Positions 19,809 to 32,960 of a stretch of DNA of 64,000 nt are shown here, in pieces; positions within the stretch are counted from its first letter, which is position 1; every line of letters begins with the position of its first letter. The position numbers and the translations under genes are program-made. This DNA comes from Diphasiastrum complanatum (Eukaryota > Streptophyta > Lycopodiopsida > Lycopodiales > Lycopodiaceae): positions 13,740,059-13,804,058 of the forward strand of contig CM055092.1 of the NCBI GenBank assembly GCA_029204225.1, read 5' to 3'. Below the pieces are notes generated by a model that searched no databases, had not been told where the DNA came from, and worked only from the letters and a program-made list of their open reading frames with translations.

Positions 19809-21380
19809 CTATGGTTCTTCTAATAAAGTCCAGAATGATTGAGATATATACCTCTCAAGAACTGTCCAAAACTGTGAGGATCTGCCAAGATGCGATGATG
19901 CTTCTTCTTGAATTTCTTCAGATCTGTTTGAGCTAGCTTGGTCTGGTCTGATGACGGGTACTATTGGCTGCTCGGCTTTGGTAGTTGTAGTTGTAGATTC
20001 TGTAAAAGGAACATCAACGTTGGAAGAATCCATGCTATGTAAAATAGGATGAAATGACATAGCATCGTTTATTGATGGTTGTTTGAAATCATAGTATGTA
20101 TGTTCTTGAAATATTACCTCCCTATACTACAGTGGTGGATGGATCATAAACTTTATAAGCTTTATGTTCATCAGGATAGCCAATGAAAATACATGTATTT
20201 GTCCTATGATTCTTCCTAAGTTGTTTAGGAATGTGAACAAAACATACACGACCAAAGATTTTTAAATGGCTTACACTAGGCTTGTGCCCATGCCAAACTT
20301 CATGAGGAGTTTTGTTGTTGATGGCTTTGGTGTTGGATCTGTTCTGCACGTAACAAGCTGTGGCAGTAGCTTCTACCTAGAACTTTGCAGGTAGGTGTGT
20401 TTGATGTAGCATGGATCTGGCTGAGTTGAGAAGAGTTTGATTCTTCCTTTCTGTAATCCCGTTTTGTTGAGGTGAATAGGAAGTGGTGAACTGTCTTCTA
20501 ATACCATGTTCAGCCATGTAGTCGGACATCTCATTAGAGAGGTATATACCGCCACCATCAGTTCGGAGTGCCTCCACTTTTGTAGACATTTATGTCTTAG
20601 CCATGGCCTTGAATCCCTTGAAGCATTCAAAGGCTTCAGATTTGTGCTTAATGAATATGACTGTAGACCATCTAGAATAATCATCTATGAAAGTGATAAA
20701 ATAGATTTCATCTCTTGAGGACGGAGTTGGCATTGGACCACAAATATCGCTATGTACAAGATCCAATACATGCTTTGTTTTGATGGAATGTAATTTGGAA
20801 AACTTGCTTCTATATTGTTTGCCATAGATGCATGATTCACAAAAGAAAGATTTCATGTCTAATGAAGAAGAGAAATACAATCCATCAACCAAGTTATTAC
20901 AACGCATATAGGAAAGTGATCTTGTATTCATGTCAATCGACTATGCCACAAAACAACATTATCGTTTACATTTTCATTAGAGATACTAGCTAATGCAACT
21001 AAATTAGAGAGTACACAAATGTTTTCAACTCTAGTACATGTAGTCAGAGTAGTATTTTCCTCGAATATAGTACAGTGCTCAGATGAGAAAGTAACAGTGT
21101 AGCCTCATCAGTTATCTTAGAGACTGAAAACAGGTTCTTTGATAGCTGAGGAACGTGAAGGACGTTGGGAACACAAATAGATAGATCGTTGTTGAATGTG
21201 ATCTTGATTGTCCCTTTGCTTTCCACGCGTATAGTGCTCAGAATCTCCGAGGTAGATGCATTGATCTCTGTTGTAAGCTGCATACTTGGTAAATCATTCC
21301 TTGCGAGAGGTCATGTGTTGGGTAGCACCGCTGTCCAGGTACCAGCTATCATAGTCTTCGTTGTTGTTGTTGTAAGCCAT
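19809..21380 (-). pseudogene. copia protease-integrase region (element 5)
   Basis: The protease site reads WYLDSGATQHMTS near 21,320-21,355 with the catalytic Asp intact. It is followed by VPNVLHVPQLSKNLFSVSKI, the pre-integrase block and the integrase zinc region (CESCIYGKQYRSKF, DLVHSDICGPMP with the first catalytic Asp). The core continues with FITFIDDYSRW, then LRTDGGGIYLS and SPQQNGITERKNQTLL (catalytic Asp and Glu). The C-terminal part reads NNKTPHEVWHGHKPSV and IFIGYPDEHKAYKVYDP. Stops near 20,580 and 20,355, and between other segments, inactivate it, although the motifs are well preserved. Confidence 0.9.
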
Positions 21381-22209
21381 TAACAAATGTGTATCATCCT
21401 CCTTGAATTCCATCGCGTTGGAGGAGTCTGGCTGCTTGCCTTGTTGTAGATGCGGATGCGACACTCCTTGATGTCGTGATTGGCTCTCTTGTGATATCTG
21501 CAGAAAAGCTTCTTGCGCGATCCACCATGCTCACCTTGAGTGTTATTGCTGCTGCACTTGATTCTTGCCCTTGGAATAGTCTTTCTTCTTGGTGTATAAA
21601 GCCATGGATTTGTCTTTGATAGACAGGCTGCTAGTTTTTCTCCGCATTTCTTCTTGAAGTAGGTGACCAATTACCTTTTGAAGAGTGATGTCGGGTTGTG
21701 TGGAGATCATCACCACAAATTTCTCATACGACTTTGGAAGAGAAGAAAGCAAGGTCATAACGGCATCATCATCATGAATAGAACATCTTACAGCTGATAA
21801 CTGATCTAATAAAGACTTGAAGCTGTTGATGTGAGAAGTGATGGCTGTAGAATCAGACATGTTAAGAGTAAAGAACTTCCTTCTAAGATGTAATCTAGTG
21901 GTTACATCATGAGTCTCATAGAGATTTGATAGCAAATCTAATGCATCCTTAGAGGTTTTGCATGTGGTAACGTGGGATATTTGGGAGTCGGCCAGATTGA
22001 GTGTGATACATGCTAAGGCCTTCCGATCTTTGATCTTCCATGCCTTTGCTTGACCACCATCTTCTGATTTCAGATACTACATCCCAAAGATTTCTATCTA
22101 TCATCATCATCCGAAGTTTTAACTTCCAGATGTAAAAGTTAGAACCATTGAACTTGTCAATGATTCTAGCCTCGTTGGGTGATGATAAAGAGTTACCTAT
22201 ATGAGACAT
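21381..22209 (-). pseudogene. copia gag with variant zinc knuckle (element 5)
   Basis: The frame starts MSHIGNSLSSPNEARIIDKF with FNGSNFYIWKLKLRMMM, then a frame break near 21,945. It resumes with LLSNLYETHDVTTRLHLRRK, IHDDDAVMTLLSSLPKSYEK and ISTQPDITLQKVIGHLLQEE, a classic UBN2/gag core. After another frameshift a knuckle reads CRYHKRANHDIKEC, keeping C-x2-x-x4-H-x4-C spacing but with His in the second Cys position. It starts about 55 bases inside the primer-binding site, the normal copia layout. Confidence 0.88.
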
Positions 22210-22262
22210 GTTAACAGTAATACAAATGGAACAAACTTAAACTCTCGGTTTATATGAGCTAG

Positions 22263-22853
22263 GCTCTGATACCAATTTGATGGGGCAAAGGAGATAGAAG
22301 AACGTGAATAGAGAAGAGAGCAGGAATATTGGGAACAGCCGTTACAATCAACTACTAGATGCAAAAACAATCTAATAGAGAGCTTATGCTAAGAATAATC
22401 ACAGCTTCAAATGTTCTAGTTGCCCAACAGAATCTTAAAAATTAATTCATACTCGCAAAAACGAAAGTACAGTCTATCGAAGAGATTAGAAATGGTTTGT
22501 GTGTGGTATTATTGAAAAATGGATTCAATGAGAAGTTTGGTTCTGAAATAGATGGAAAGAACAGTATGATATCTAGCAAGTTCCTCAGGCATCAAAGATA
22601 GCCATCGTCTGATTAGAAGGTGAGGAGTCGTAGATATCCGTGTTCTGATCAATGAGTAAACAAGCGTGATCAAACAGTGATCGAGTGCATTCAAATCACA
22701 ATAAGAATTCATCTACGTTATACACAAATAAAGTGTAATATGTGCTGGGATGATCTATTTAAAGATTGCATTCATGTATTAACTACAATAAATGATTGTC
22801 ACCTAATTAGGTAAGCCGTTGTACTTTGAAGTATATGGCTTCTGTGACAACTA
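22263..22853 (-). mobile_element. primer-binding site and 5' LTR of copia element 5
   Basis: 22,263-22,274 reads TGGTATCAGAGC on the minus strand. The LTR inner end is at 22,278 (plus strand TGATGGGG). The outer end near 22,853 is a guess based on a tgaca terminus. The sequence between holds no coding frame. Confidence 0.6.
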
Positions 22854-22859
22854 TACATA

Positions 22860-24436
22860 ATGTATACTGTCAACTCGTAGGGAATGTTGATGTGGACAAG
22901 GACGTCGCAAATTCTCTCACTTCGCATTTTAGGAGCAGTGGCTTTCTCTCACTTCGCAAATTTGGGAAGTGGCTGGGAACATACCTCGTTCAAAGTAGAC
23001 GACCTTCGGCATTTTTCTCTCTCTTCGGGATTTTTTGAAAAAGATGAAGGTGCCCTTAAAAAGATGGTGTCTTTAAAACAGTTTAACTTATGAAAATAGA
23101 TGACCTTCGGGAGGTTTCTCTCTCTTCGCATTTTTCGAAAAAATGCAAAAAAGCCAAAAGTGTTAAAACAGTTAAACTTTTGAACTGTGCCAAAATAGTT
23201 TAAACTCTTGACTGTTGCAAAATAGTTTAAATTGTTGAACTATGCTTTTAAGGAAAGCTCCTTAGATCCTGCTTACAAATAAGAAACACAATGATAACAC
23301 ACTATGGATAAACCACCCAACCAAGTAGAAACATCCAATCAAACTCTAGAAGCCTCACCCCCAAGCCAAGGAACAAGAAGCATGAATGTAGAGTGAGAGC
23401 CTAGCAATCAATCCAAAATCATGATGAGGAGTAGGACGAGTTTGGACCCAATATATAGAGCCAAAAGCATCCTGGGCACTTAGCCATGCATAGCCCTAAG
23501 TTCCCTATACATAGATTCACCTAGAATAGAGTCCTAAGCATGGACCAACTATTCATAGAATTACAATTGATAACTCTACACATGCATACACTATCTCATA
23601 CCTTGTCTAAACTCCATTTAGTGTGTTCTGGGCCTTACAAGGATATTAGTTACTTTCGGGTCACGTCCAGTATGACGTGGCATAACTAACAGCTTGTTTC
23701 ACTGGAGTACCGTGTATCCAAGACTAGGAGTATATTGTATCCTATGTACTGGTCATGGACATAACAATGCTAGTTTCGCATTGCAAGAAAATGCAAAAAA
23801 GGCGACATTGTAGAAAACATAGTTTATTTCTGTAGATTGTCGCGACACACTGAGTATTTTTGCAGACTATCACGAAAGTAATGTAAATTTACAGACTTGT
23901 TGCAAATGCGAGTTTGTGGAAGTCCTTGAAGATGGCCAAGTCTTCAATGACTTCAAGTTATTAAACTTAACAACATCTGAACTTGAAATTATGACAAGAT
24001 TGGTTACCCTTGTTGGAAATCAGCCGGAAGCCCGTTGTAGACGAGTCCAAGGAGAAAACTGTGGGCTTAGTTTCTAACAAAAAAGATGTGTCTCTATCTC
24101 ATTATTTGAAAATTTTCAAAATGGTGAGATTTGTATATATCATTCATCTTTTAATCCATATGCTACCACCGTCATTATGGCCATCAAATCATTATCAGTT
24201 TGTTTAGGAGGCCATAAGTACACGAGATAAACATGTGAAGGATTTTAGATCATTCAAGATCCAATCCATGTCCCTGATCTTTGGCTACAAAAGGAGCAAA
24301 CCAACAATCCTACCAATGTAGAAAAATCAGCATCTACATACAAAATGAGATACAAACTCTAAGAAATACTAATTAAACATGAACCAAAACATAGGTGTTG
24401 TCCGTACAATTATAGTACCTACTGTATTTCACAACG
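22860..24436. other. non-coding interval with repeated 'cttcg...ctctcttcg' blocks
   Basis: No gene was recognised. Short related blocks such as gaccttcgg...tttctctctcttcg recur at 22,915, 23,000 and 23,100, and aaaatagtttaaa..ttgaact recurs at 23,170-23,245. Similar aaggtg/gaagg text returns near 25,270-25,400. Confidence 0.4.
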
Positions 24437-24882
24437 TGTGGAACCGAAAATAGCAATAAATGATCATTCTACACATGAATTGCAAGATAACATCATGAGA
24501 GTTCACCAATGAGTAGTAGAACCCAAAGAGGACATGTATAACGATGAAATGAGAGAGAGAAGAGAGAAGAGAGAAGATGTCTCTCCACGAGTTACATCTT
24601 TTTATAGTAGGTCCAAACCCTATTTGGCCACTTGGCTTTCCCTCATAAATGTAAACTCTACTATGTTTGGGTCTAGATTCAATGTACTCAAAGTTCAAAT
24701 TTGAATCTCTCTCAAACTCGACTACCAACTTTCCCACACTTTCAAAAAGTGTTTATTGAATGTATTTTAAACTAATATAACTTCAAAAAGTTTATCTCTA
24801 AGTTTAAAATGAGTTTTGGCCTCATATTGACAATTTACCCAAATATGACTAAACTAGACTAAACTAGTTGAAATCTCTCACA
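24437..24882 (-). mobile_element. LTR (minus strand) with adjacent polypurine tract
   Basis: The segment has TGTGGAACC at its left end and ...CTCTCACA at its right, forming TG...CA ends. On the minus strand the bases just before it read GTTGAAGAGGGAG, a polypurine tract, so this is a 3' LTR. A minus-strand TATA-like ctataaaaag lies at about 24,599-24,608. No pol sequence of the same orientation follows to the right, so the rest of the element appears lost. Confidence 0.55.
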
Positions 24883-25404
24883 CTCCCTCTTCAACTAATT
24901 TTGGCATAGTTTTAACCATACTACTTTGATCCAACTTTAAAATGATCTCCATTCTAAGTATAGATCTCATTTCTAAGATTCTAAAGTAGTTTCCATAATT
25001 GATATAGAGAATAGTGTCCATCCTCACCTTCCAAGTAGAATAGTTGATTGAGGTAAGCCTATCATTACATAGCTTGATTCAACAAATATATCTATTTACA
25101 AGTGTAGAGAGACAAATATCTTATAACCCTTAAATGCCATTTACTCCAGTTTTGTATATGTACAAAGTTGGTGGCTGCCCTTAGGATATTTGTTTGTCCA
25201 GTTGTTTTAGGGTTGATGATAAGTTGGTGACATCGGTCTGCCAATGTAGAAAAACCCAAAAAAAACCCAAAGATGCCCTTAGACTGAAGGTATATAAATC
25301 CCGAAGGTGCCTCTAAAGCGAAGGCAGAAAAAATGTGAAAAAGACGAAGGTGGGTCTGAAATACATTCCAAGGCATTCTGGCCACTGGATCGCATTTTTC
25401 ACGA

Positions 25405-26150
25405 AGGTGCAAAAGACCATCTTGATCGGTTACACTTCCTCTGACAATACTTACAAGTTGTACGACCCGGATACCTAGTAGATTTTATTCAGTAGGGAAA
25501 CTGTCTTTATTGAGGATCAGTTCATCGACTTCAAAGACAAGAGCAAAGCTCCATGCGGACCTTCAACAAATCTCTGCATACGACACGACAATTTGAGCCT
25601 CTGGTCCAAGCATGCTGATAGTCAACGACATTGAATCAGAAGAAGGCATTGTTGCTATTCAAGGGCAATACAACCAAGGATTGTATCACAGCCAACGACA
25701 CCTCCAAGAAGATTGAACCGAGTGCGCATACAGCCCACAAGGTATATTCATGAGTATGTCTATCTTTTAGTTCATGAACCAACTATTGTTGATGAGGAAC
25801 TTACCAACTAGACTCTGATCTCTGGAGAGAAGCGATGGACAGAGAGTATTCCTCTCTTGAGAGAAGCAATGGACAGAGAGTATTCCTCTCTGATCAAGAA
25901 CCAGACATGGTCATTAGTCAAACTACCTGCTAGTAGCATTCTTATCGACTACAAATGGGCCTTTAAGATCAAATACAATGTTGATGGGGGTATTGACCGA
26001 AGGAAGGCCCAACTATTGACGTGAGGATTTTCTAGATCCCAAATATCGACTACAATGAGACTTTCAGTCCGGTGGTCAATCCGAGCTCTCCTATTGTATG
26101 TTGATGCAGCCGACCTTAAAGTACATCAACTCGATTTTTGACAAAGATGG
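25405..26150 (+). pseudogene. copia integrase tail and RT start (element 6)
   Basis: Begins with TILIGYTSSDNTYKLYDPDT (the integrase C-terminal hallmark) and FIEDQFIDFKDKSK, then after broken sequence AMDREYSSLIKNQTWSLVKL and YKWAFKIKYNVDGG, the RT start, and DLKVHQLDF. Stops occur at several points. A 30-base stretch encoding REAMDREYS-like residues is duplicated near 25,820-25,880. The sequence loses similarity after about 26,150, before the RT catalytic box. Confidence 0.8.
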
Positions 26151-27004
26151 CTTGGCTACTACTATTGTTTCTTAAGCCTACTAAAAGTAGCACATTCCTG
26201 ATAGGGATAACAATCCAAGCTAATGACCCACATGGGAGAGGAGGCCCTTGACCAATTGACATCTAGGTGCATTCATAACAGTGAGTGTGTTAGGTTCATG
26301 AACTACACAGGGGAGGAGGTGAGGGGATCCCTTGACCCATCAACATCTTGAAGCAAAGAATGGTCTAGTGAATTTTCTACATACATGCAACTCTTTTAAA
26401 ACTCTTTTAGCTTTTAGATCATTGACATGGTTGATAATGTATGAGGATTCTATAAGGAAAGTACCATTTTGGGATTATCTTGAAAGGCACATTCTCAATA
26501 GCTAGACAATGAATTGTTTATACTAGAAAATCCGGGCTTGCGATTTGAAATTCATTCTGGATTTTGGAATTGGTGGGTTTCCCACAACTTGGAATTTTCT
26601 TATTTTGTTTGGCAATATGGGTTTCAAATAAGTCTTGACACGAGCAATTCAATAGAGATTATTTTCCAGAAAGAGGTTTACGCATTATAAGATCCTGTTT
26701 TTGCTAGATAGTATGCATTGTAGGTCATGTTTTGGCCAAATATAGTATGGTTTTGTTTTGCCCAAAAAAGGGAAGTAGAGCTGACCCTTTTATACTCCTT
26801 GTATGAAGCCAATAAAGCCATATAAACCCAACCAAAGAATGCTAAAAGAGTAGGTACATAAAACCAATGGATGCAATGGAACATGATTTATTGAATACAA
26901 TTTTGAGTCCAAAATGAATTCAAATTCTGCTACAGAGAATCATTGCTCAGAATCACCAATGGATGATGGCAAAAATACGATCGTCGATGATTGAAACTGA
27001 AGCC

Positions 27005-27268
<264 letters not shown>

Positions 27269-27340
27269 CGCATTCTCTTTGTAGTCTCTCTCTCTCACAC
27301 TTTTGAGGTCGATTTCTCTCTCTATCTTTCTCGAACATTC

Positions 27341-28771
27341 TCGAACTTGTCCTCTTTGTCATTTGCTTGTCGTGAATGGAATTTTAGGGCACCCGTGGCC
27401 CAATGAAACAACAAAATTTGATTTTTTCTCCACAAACATATAAACATCAAACAAGCTTTTTGAACAATCTGGCTATGCATATATGCTGAAAAGCTCAGGT
27501 CTCTGCTTTTGGTTTGGGTCTCCTCGAGTGGTTCTGCTCGGCCTCCTCTACTTTGGTTCGGTTCTGGGCAGCCTCCTTTCAGCTTTCTCTCCTCTGTTCA
27601 AAGTGCACGCTTGTTGAAGCCCGTAATGTTAGTTGTGGTTGCTAGAATGAGACTAACATTAGCTCTTCGATGATTCCATGAGCGCTTGATGCTGGCAAAA
27701 ACCGTGGAGCTGCTATACTGAGTAACTCATCTTCTATTTTTGTTGCATTTATGCTTTTCAGTGAAGTCTACATGTGTTTTGTTCTTCCACAATAGAATAT
27801 GATTGCTTGTGTTTTGTTTTTCCACAATAGAATCTGATTGTTCTTTTACAATAGAATATGATTGTTCTCTACGAAGTTAGAGTTTACAGTCAGATTGTAA
27901 ATGTAGGAAAGCCACCAGTTTTGTCTATCTAATCTTCCAAATAGGACCTTAGATTTGGTTCTTTTTATTTAAAAAGAGTGAGCTTTAGATTTGATTTTCT
28001 CAAGCTTAGATCCTAGATTTGAGTAGTATTGGGTTTGGCCTTGCTATAGTTGCTAATCTAGTGATTGTACCTTCAAATTTGGTTTCATTTGAGTGATAAT
28101 AGATCAAAGGGAACTTTTTTTGCTGAGTTATAGCTGCAAGAACCAAGATTGACCCATTTCCATTTAACCAAACCAAATTAGAAAGTTCATATGAGTTGAA
28201 TCTTGGAGTACATGTCTCCTAGTAGAGATTTTCATAAGGTTTTGAGTGCCACCACTCTTTAGAAACTTGGATCAGCCATTTGAGAGCTTAATTAGGTCTT
28301 TCTTAGGCTTCTTAAGGTCCTAAAATACACCTTTTAGGTTCAGATCAAGTGTTTTGATGTTTTCTTCATCTAGAAATACAAAACTAGTGAAAATTGTGTT
28401 TCTATTCTACTCGGTTTTAGATAGGTTTGTGATTGGATATGCCAATGTGAATCAACCTGAATTTAAAAGGCTTTTTTTGTAAGACATTTGTGTGTTATAA
28501 AATGTCTTTGGTTCAGTATAGGTGGATTCACCCTTCTTGTGAAGTTGAGATCAAGGAGGAGACTAGTTTTGATCAAATCTATAGTAAATTGAGCCTAGGT
28601 TTGGATCTAGTTTGGATCTTGAAGATAGATCAAGCTCAAGATCATCTTAGATCTTGTTGAGAAATTAGAGAGTGATTCATTTCAGGTCCCAAAGAGTGGG
28701 ATAGCTAGTAGTGATCATATCTTTTGTACAATCTATCTTGTTTCATTTAATCTATCTCCCTATCATTGAAG
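27341..28771. other. non-coding interval upstream of copia element 7
   Basis: No gene was recognised. An 18-24 base block (ttgttcttccacaatagaatatgatt-like) is repeated three times at about 27,778-27,866. The 5' LTR of copia element 7 should lie here, but no clear TG...CA pair or standard primer-binding site was found. Confidence 0.4.
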
Positions 28772-30565
28772 ATGACATCCATAAGTGCCTATCTTTTGGA
28801 TTCTAATGATAGATTGAACTCTTCAAATTATTCAATTTGGAGGTTAAGAATGGAATACATCCTTGTCATGCAATACTTGATGGATATTGTGAATGGAGAG
28901 GAAGATGAGCCAATCCATCCACAAGAAGCAACTTAATACAAGAGAAGGTGCAAGATTTCACTTCATTGTATTAAAATGAATGTTGCAAATGATTTTCTCA
29001 AAGAAGTAGGAGCATGTACCTCATCCCAAGAGGTTTGGGAGACTCTTCAAAGGATCTATGAGTCCAAGAATACCTCAATATTACTTTCCCTCAAGAACCA
29101 AGTTCTTCAATGCTTCCAAGGAAAGAGTGAGAGTGGACATCAATTTGTTTTGAGAGTGAAAGATCTGAACAAAGAGCTTACTTATGTTGGTGAACCTATT
29201 AAAGAGAGTAAGCTTGTGCAAATAGTTTTGAATGGCTTATGTAGTGACTTTACTAACCTTGTTCAAAGCTATGCTATCATGGGAAACTTGCCTACACTTG
29301 AAGACGTTCAAAGTGTGTTGATGGCCAAGGAGAGTAGGAAGGCTCATATCAAATCAAGGATGGAGAGGCTCTCCATCAATGATGGTGATGACAAAGCCTT
29401 ATTTTTCAAGAGCAAAGGCAAAGCAAAGAGCAAGGGAGGAGCATTCAAAAAGGAGCAAGCAAAGGATGGAGATCAAGGAGGATCCACATCCTCATCTTCA
29501 CAAGTCAAGCCCAAGAAGGACAAATCTAAGATCAAGTGCTACTATTGTAGCAAGATGGGGCACTATGCCTCGGAATGCTTCAAGAGGAAGCAAGATCAAA
29601 GCCAAGCCAACATTGGACAAGAGAAGGAAGAGAGCTATCATGAGGACTCACTCATGATGTCAACCTTTTCATCATCAAATGTCAAAGGTGAAGATCCTTG
29701 GTGGATAGATAGCAGGGCTAGCTCCCACATGTCGGATAAAAGGGAGTATTTTTCTCAGCTCACACCTTATGTAGGACCTATAAAGTCCATTTTTACAGCA
29801 AATGATCATGAATGTAATGTTGAAGATGTGGGATCCATTCCCTTATGCGTAGGATCTTCCAAGAAGACTAAGATAGATGGTGTTCTCTTCATTCCTAGCA
29901 TCACTAAGAATTTGCTTAGTGTTGGCCAACTTCTAGATCATGGTTTCATTGTGGAGTTCTCTAGTAATGTATGCAACATCAAGAAAAGTGGGATGATCAT
30001 AACAAGGGGAACAAGGTTTGGGAGGTTATTTAAGCTTGACGCTTTTGTAGATCCTAACCAACTTGTGATGGTAGTCGAGGAGAGCAACATGACCACATTT
30101 GATTTGTGGCACAAAAGGCTTGGTCACATCAACACCAAGTCCATGGAAGCCATGTGCAAGGAGGAGCTTGCTCTCTGCCTTCCAAGATCTTTGGCAAAGG
30201 AGGAAAGGGTATGTGAAGCTTGTGCCTTGGCTAAGGCACACAAGTTACCTTTTTCAAGTTCAACCACAAAGACAAGTCATCCTCTCGAGTTGATCCACAC
30301 AGATAAGAGCAATGGTGGAGCTACAATGTTTGTCACCTTTATAGATGGGTATATCTACTTTCCTCTAAAGCACATGTTTTTGAGAGTTTTGTCAAGTTCA
30401 AGACTTTTGTTGATAAGCATCATTATTACAAGATCAAGTTCTTTAGAAGTGATAATGGAGGAGAATATATCTCCAATGAATTTAAAGACTTTTGTGATCA
30501 AGTAGGGATCAAGAAGGACTTATCTTGCCCTTACACCCCTCAACAAGGCCAAGAGGAGAAATAGG
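28772..30565 (+). pseudogene. copia gag-protease-integrase region (element 7, best preserved)
   Basis: An ATG at 28,772 opens gag (NSSNYSIWRLRMEYILVMQY). One in-frame TAA near 28,934 is the only break before a 509-residue frame. That frame holds the gag core (SQEVWETLQRIYESKN, FTNLVQSYAIMGNLPTLEDV), a CCHC knuckle CYYCSKMGHYASEC near 29,538-29,580, a protease site reading WWIDSRASSHMSD (Asp-Ser-Gly changed to Asp-Ser-Arg), FIPSITKNLLSVGQLLDHGF and the pre-integrase LWHKRLGHINTKSM with CEACALAKAHKLPF. The integrase core then frameshifts at about 30,370. A single stop, an altered protease site and the frameshift show a recently inactivated copy. Confidence 0.92.
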
Positions 30566-31180
30566 ACACTACGTGAATGTTCTAAAGCTCCAAGGTTAGA
30601 TGCATGCCTACCTAAGTCTTTTTGGGGAGAATCTCTCATGTGTGCTAACTTCTTATGTAATAGAGTTCCATGTAGCTCTATAAATGGTAAAACATCTTAT
30701 GAGTTGTTGTATGGAGACAAGCCTAATTTCAAAAACTTGAAGGTGTTTGGATGCGTTTGCTATGTACATGTCCATTTGGACACAAGAACCAAGGAGGATC
30801 CATCATCCATGAAGGGGATCATGGTAGGTCATGGCAATGCAAAGGTTACAAAATCTACATTCCCTCTTCTCAAAAGATTGTCATTTCTAGAGATGTCATT
30901 TTTTATGAGGCTAGAGTGCATAAGCTTGAAGATGATTCACCTAACCACTCTATTGGAAGGGAGGTAGTCGAGATCAAGGAGGAGCTTGATCATGAGGAGG
31001 AGCTAGAACCAAGAACACCAAGCACACCAAGAAGATCCACAGGGTCAAGGATGGAGCCATCAAGGCTCACATACAAGGACAAGGGTAAACAAGCCGAGGG
31101 AGGTACTTCTTCTTATGCTTTCATCACATCTTTTGAAGAGCCTTCAAATGTTAGTGAAGCTTTAGAATCAAAGGAGTGAT
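30566..31180 (+). pseudogene. copia integrase C-terminal region (element 7)
   Basis: Continues with SFWGESLMCANFLCNRVPCS and SYELLYGDKPNFKNLKVFG. After a frameshift near 30,820 it gives YKIYIPSSQKIVISRDVIFY and an acidic linker rich in E and P/R-S-T before the RT. The loss of about two residue positions around 30,540 removes part of the DDE Glu region. Confidence 0.85.
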
Positions 31181-31188
31181 TTCAAGAT

Positions 31189-31625
31189 ATGTGTGATGAG
31201 TACAATGCATTGATGGAGAATGATACTTGGATGCTTGTTGATCTACCTTTGGATAGGAATGTAATTGGATGTAAGTGGATTTTTAAGCTCAAGTTGAATC
31301 AAGATGGGAGTGTTTCTAAGCACAAGGCAAGGCTTGTAGCCAAGGGGTATGCTCAATCAAAAGGCATAGAGTATGATGACACCTTTGCACCCGTGGCAAA
31401 GATGGTCACCATAAGACTAATCATTGCTCTTGCTTCTTACTTTGATTGGTTGTTGCTTCAAATGGATGTGCCAAATGCTTTTTTTGAATGGTCATTTGGA
31501 AGAGGACATATTCATGGAGCAGCCTGAGGGCTTCATCAAGCAAGGTATGGAAGACCAGGTGTGCCATCTCAAGAGGAGCTTGTATGGTTTGAAACAAGCT
31601 TCTAGAACTTCGAACACAAGGCTCA
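31189..31625 (+). pseudogene. copia reverse transcriptase N-terminal half (element 7)
   Basis: Reads DEYNALMENDTWMLVDLP, WIFKLKLNQDGSVSKHKARL and GIEYDDTFAPVAKMVTIRLI. After a frameshift at about 31,490 it continues LNGHLEEDIFMEQPEGFI and LYGLKQASR. The palm sequence with the YVDD box is deleted: at about 31,605 the text jumps straight to the RNase H connection (CAKRILRYISGTP). Confidence 0.88.
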
Positions 31626-32160
31626 GAAATGTGCCAAAAGAATATTGAGATACATCTCAGGCACACCAGATTTTGGGATCCTTTATAGAGGTGAATTTAT
31701 AAACTTGCATGCTCTAAGTTATTCAGATTTTGCAGGGGACAAGTAGGATAGAAAGTCAACAAGTGCCTTTGCAACTTTCATTGGAGAAGGTGTTGTTTCT
31801 TGGTTATCAAATAAGCAAGAAACAACATCTCTTTCATCAACCGAGGCCGAGTACAAGGCTCTAACGACCACAACCAAGGAAGTACTATGGATCAAGAGGT
31901 TGCTTGAGGAGCTCAAAGTGACCAGATCAGGTGTCATTCCACTCATCTACAATGACAACATCTCAGCCCAACAGCTAGCATCCAATCCAATCTACCATGC
32001 AAGGAGCAAACACATAGAGATTGCTCACAAGCTTTGTAAGAGAAAAGGTCCAAGCTAAGGAGGTCTCATTGGAGCATGTTTCAAGTGAAGAATGCATAGC
32101 TGATATATTGACAAAGCCTCTTCAAAAGAATAGAAATAGCTTATATATATTGAAAGCTTG
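31626..32160 (+). pseudogene. copia RNase H (element 7)
   Basis: Reads RYISGTPDFGILYRGEFINL, YSDFAGDK followed by a stop, DRKSTSAFATF, SLSSTEAEYKALTTTTKEVL and HARSKHIEIAH, then after a frame change EHVSSEECIADILTKPLQKN. Order and spacing are normal for copia RNase H. A 3' LTR was not recognised, and gypsy-like sequence begins about 130 bases downstream. Confidence 0.88.
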
Positions 32161-32289
32161 GCAATATAAACTACTTAGTGGAGATGTACAAATTATGGAT
32201 ACAAGAAATTATTCGCGAGTGTGTATCATCTGGCTAAAGTCATGACAATATACATGCAACACTTTCATAATCAGGTGGACACTTCTCAT

Positions 32290-32960
32290 CAAAAATAGCT
32301 ATCAAAACATTATTCCGATTTGGATTATGGAGGCCTCTCATATGGAGGGACGATTCACATTATTTGTCAATCATGTGAAGTATGCCAAAGATAGAGAAGC
32401 CTCATGGCTTGAGCCAATAGTATGCTTATCCCCATCCAGCAATCAATTCCTTCTTATGATGGGGATTAGATTCCATCGATAAAATAACATTTGCCTCTTT
32501 ATAATGACATTCTTATTTTGTTTTGGCTACATATTATTGCACCTAATGAGTTGAACCCAAGGCCCTCAAGAACAATACTTCCAAGATTATATCGAGGTTC
32601 ATTTTTCATACTATGATCATGATGTTTGCATGCCCCTTGGATAATTGTCATAAATAGAGGAACACATTTTACAATTGAAGTCATCAAATGGCTAGCATTT
32701 ACATTCAAGATCGCTCATAAGACATCCTCTTCGTACTATCCCAAAGCAAAAGATGTATAAAAAGCTGAAAATTAGATTGCAAACGAAGTTCAAAAGAAAT
32801 GCTAATTCTAGCATGTGTGCTTGCAGTCGGTTGCCCTTTGGGCTTATCACACAACAATACAAGTCATCCACAAGGCAAACATCATTTCAGATTGTTTATG
32901 GCATCAAGGCATTGTTGCATATTTTGAACCTTTTTGGAAATAACAAAAATCCACCTAGTA
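32290..32960 (+). pseudogene. Ty3/gypsy integrase fragment (element 3)
   Basis: Broken frames give MEGRFTLFVNHVKYAKDREA, part of the integrase zinc region, then INRGTHFTIEVIKWLAFTFK, HKTSSSYYPKAKDV and KAENQIANEVQK (the core around the DDE Glu), then WAYHTTIQVIHKANIISDCL and WHQGI. Many stops are present. Neither LTR nor RT accompanies it. Confidence 0.7.

Noticed and set aside
22263-22274. Possible tRNA-Met genes at TGGTATCAGAGC motifs
   Set aside because: Only the tRNA 3'-end complement is present, beside LTR ends; no cloverleaf surrounds it. These are primer-binding sites.
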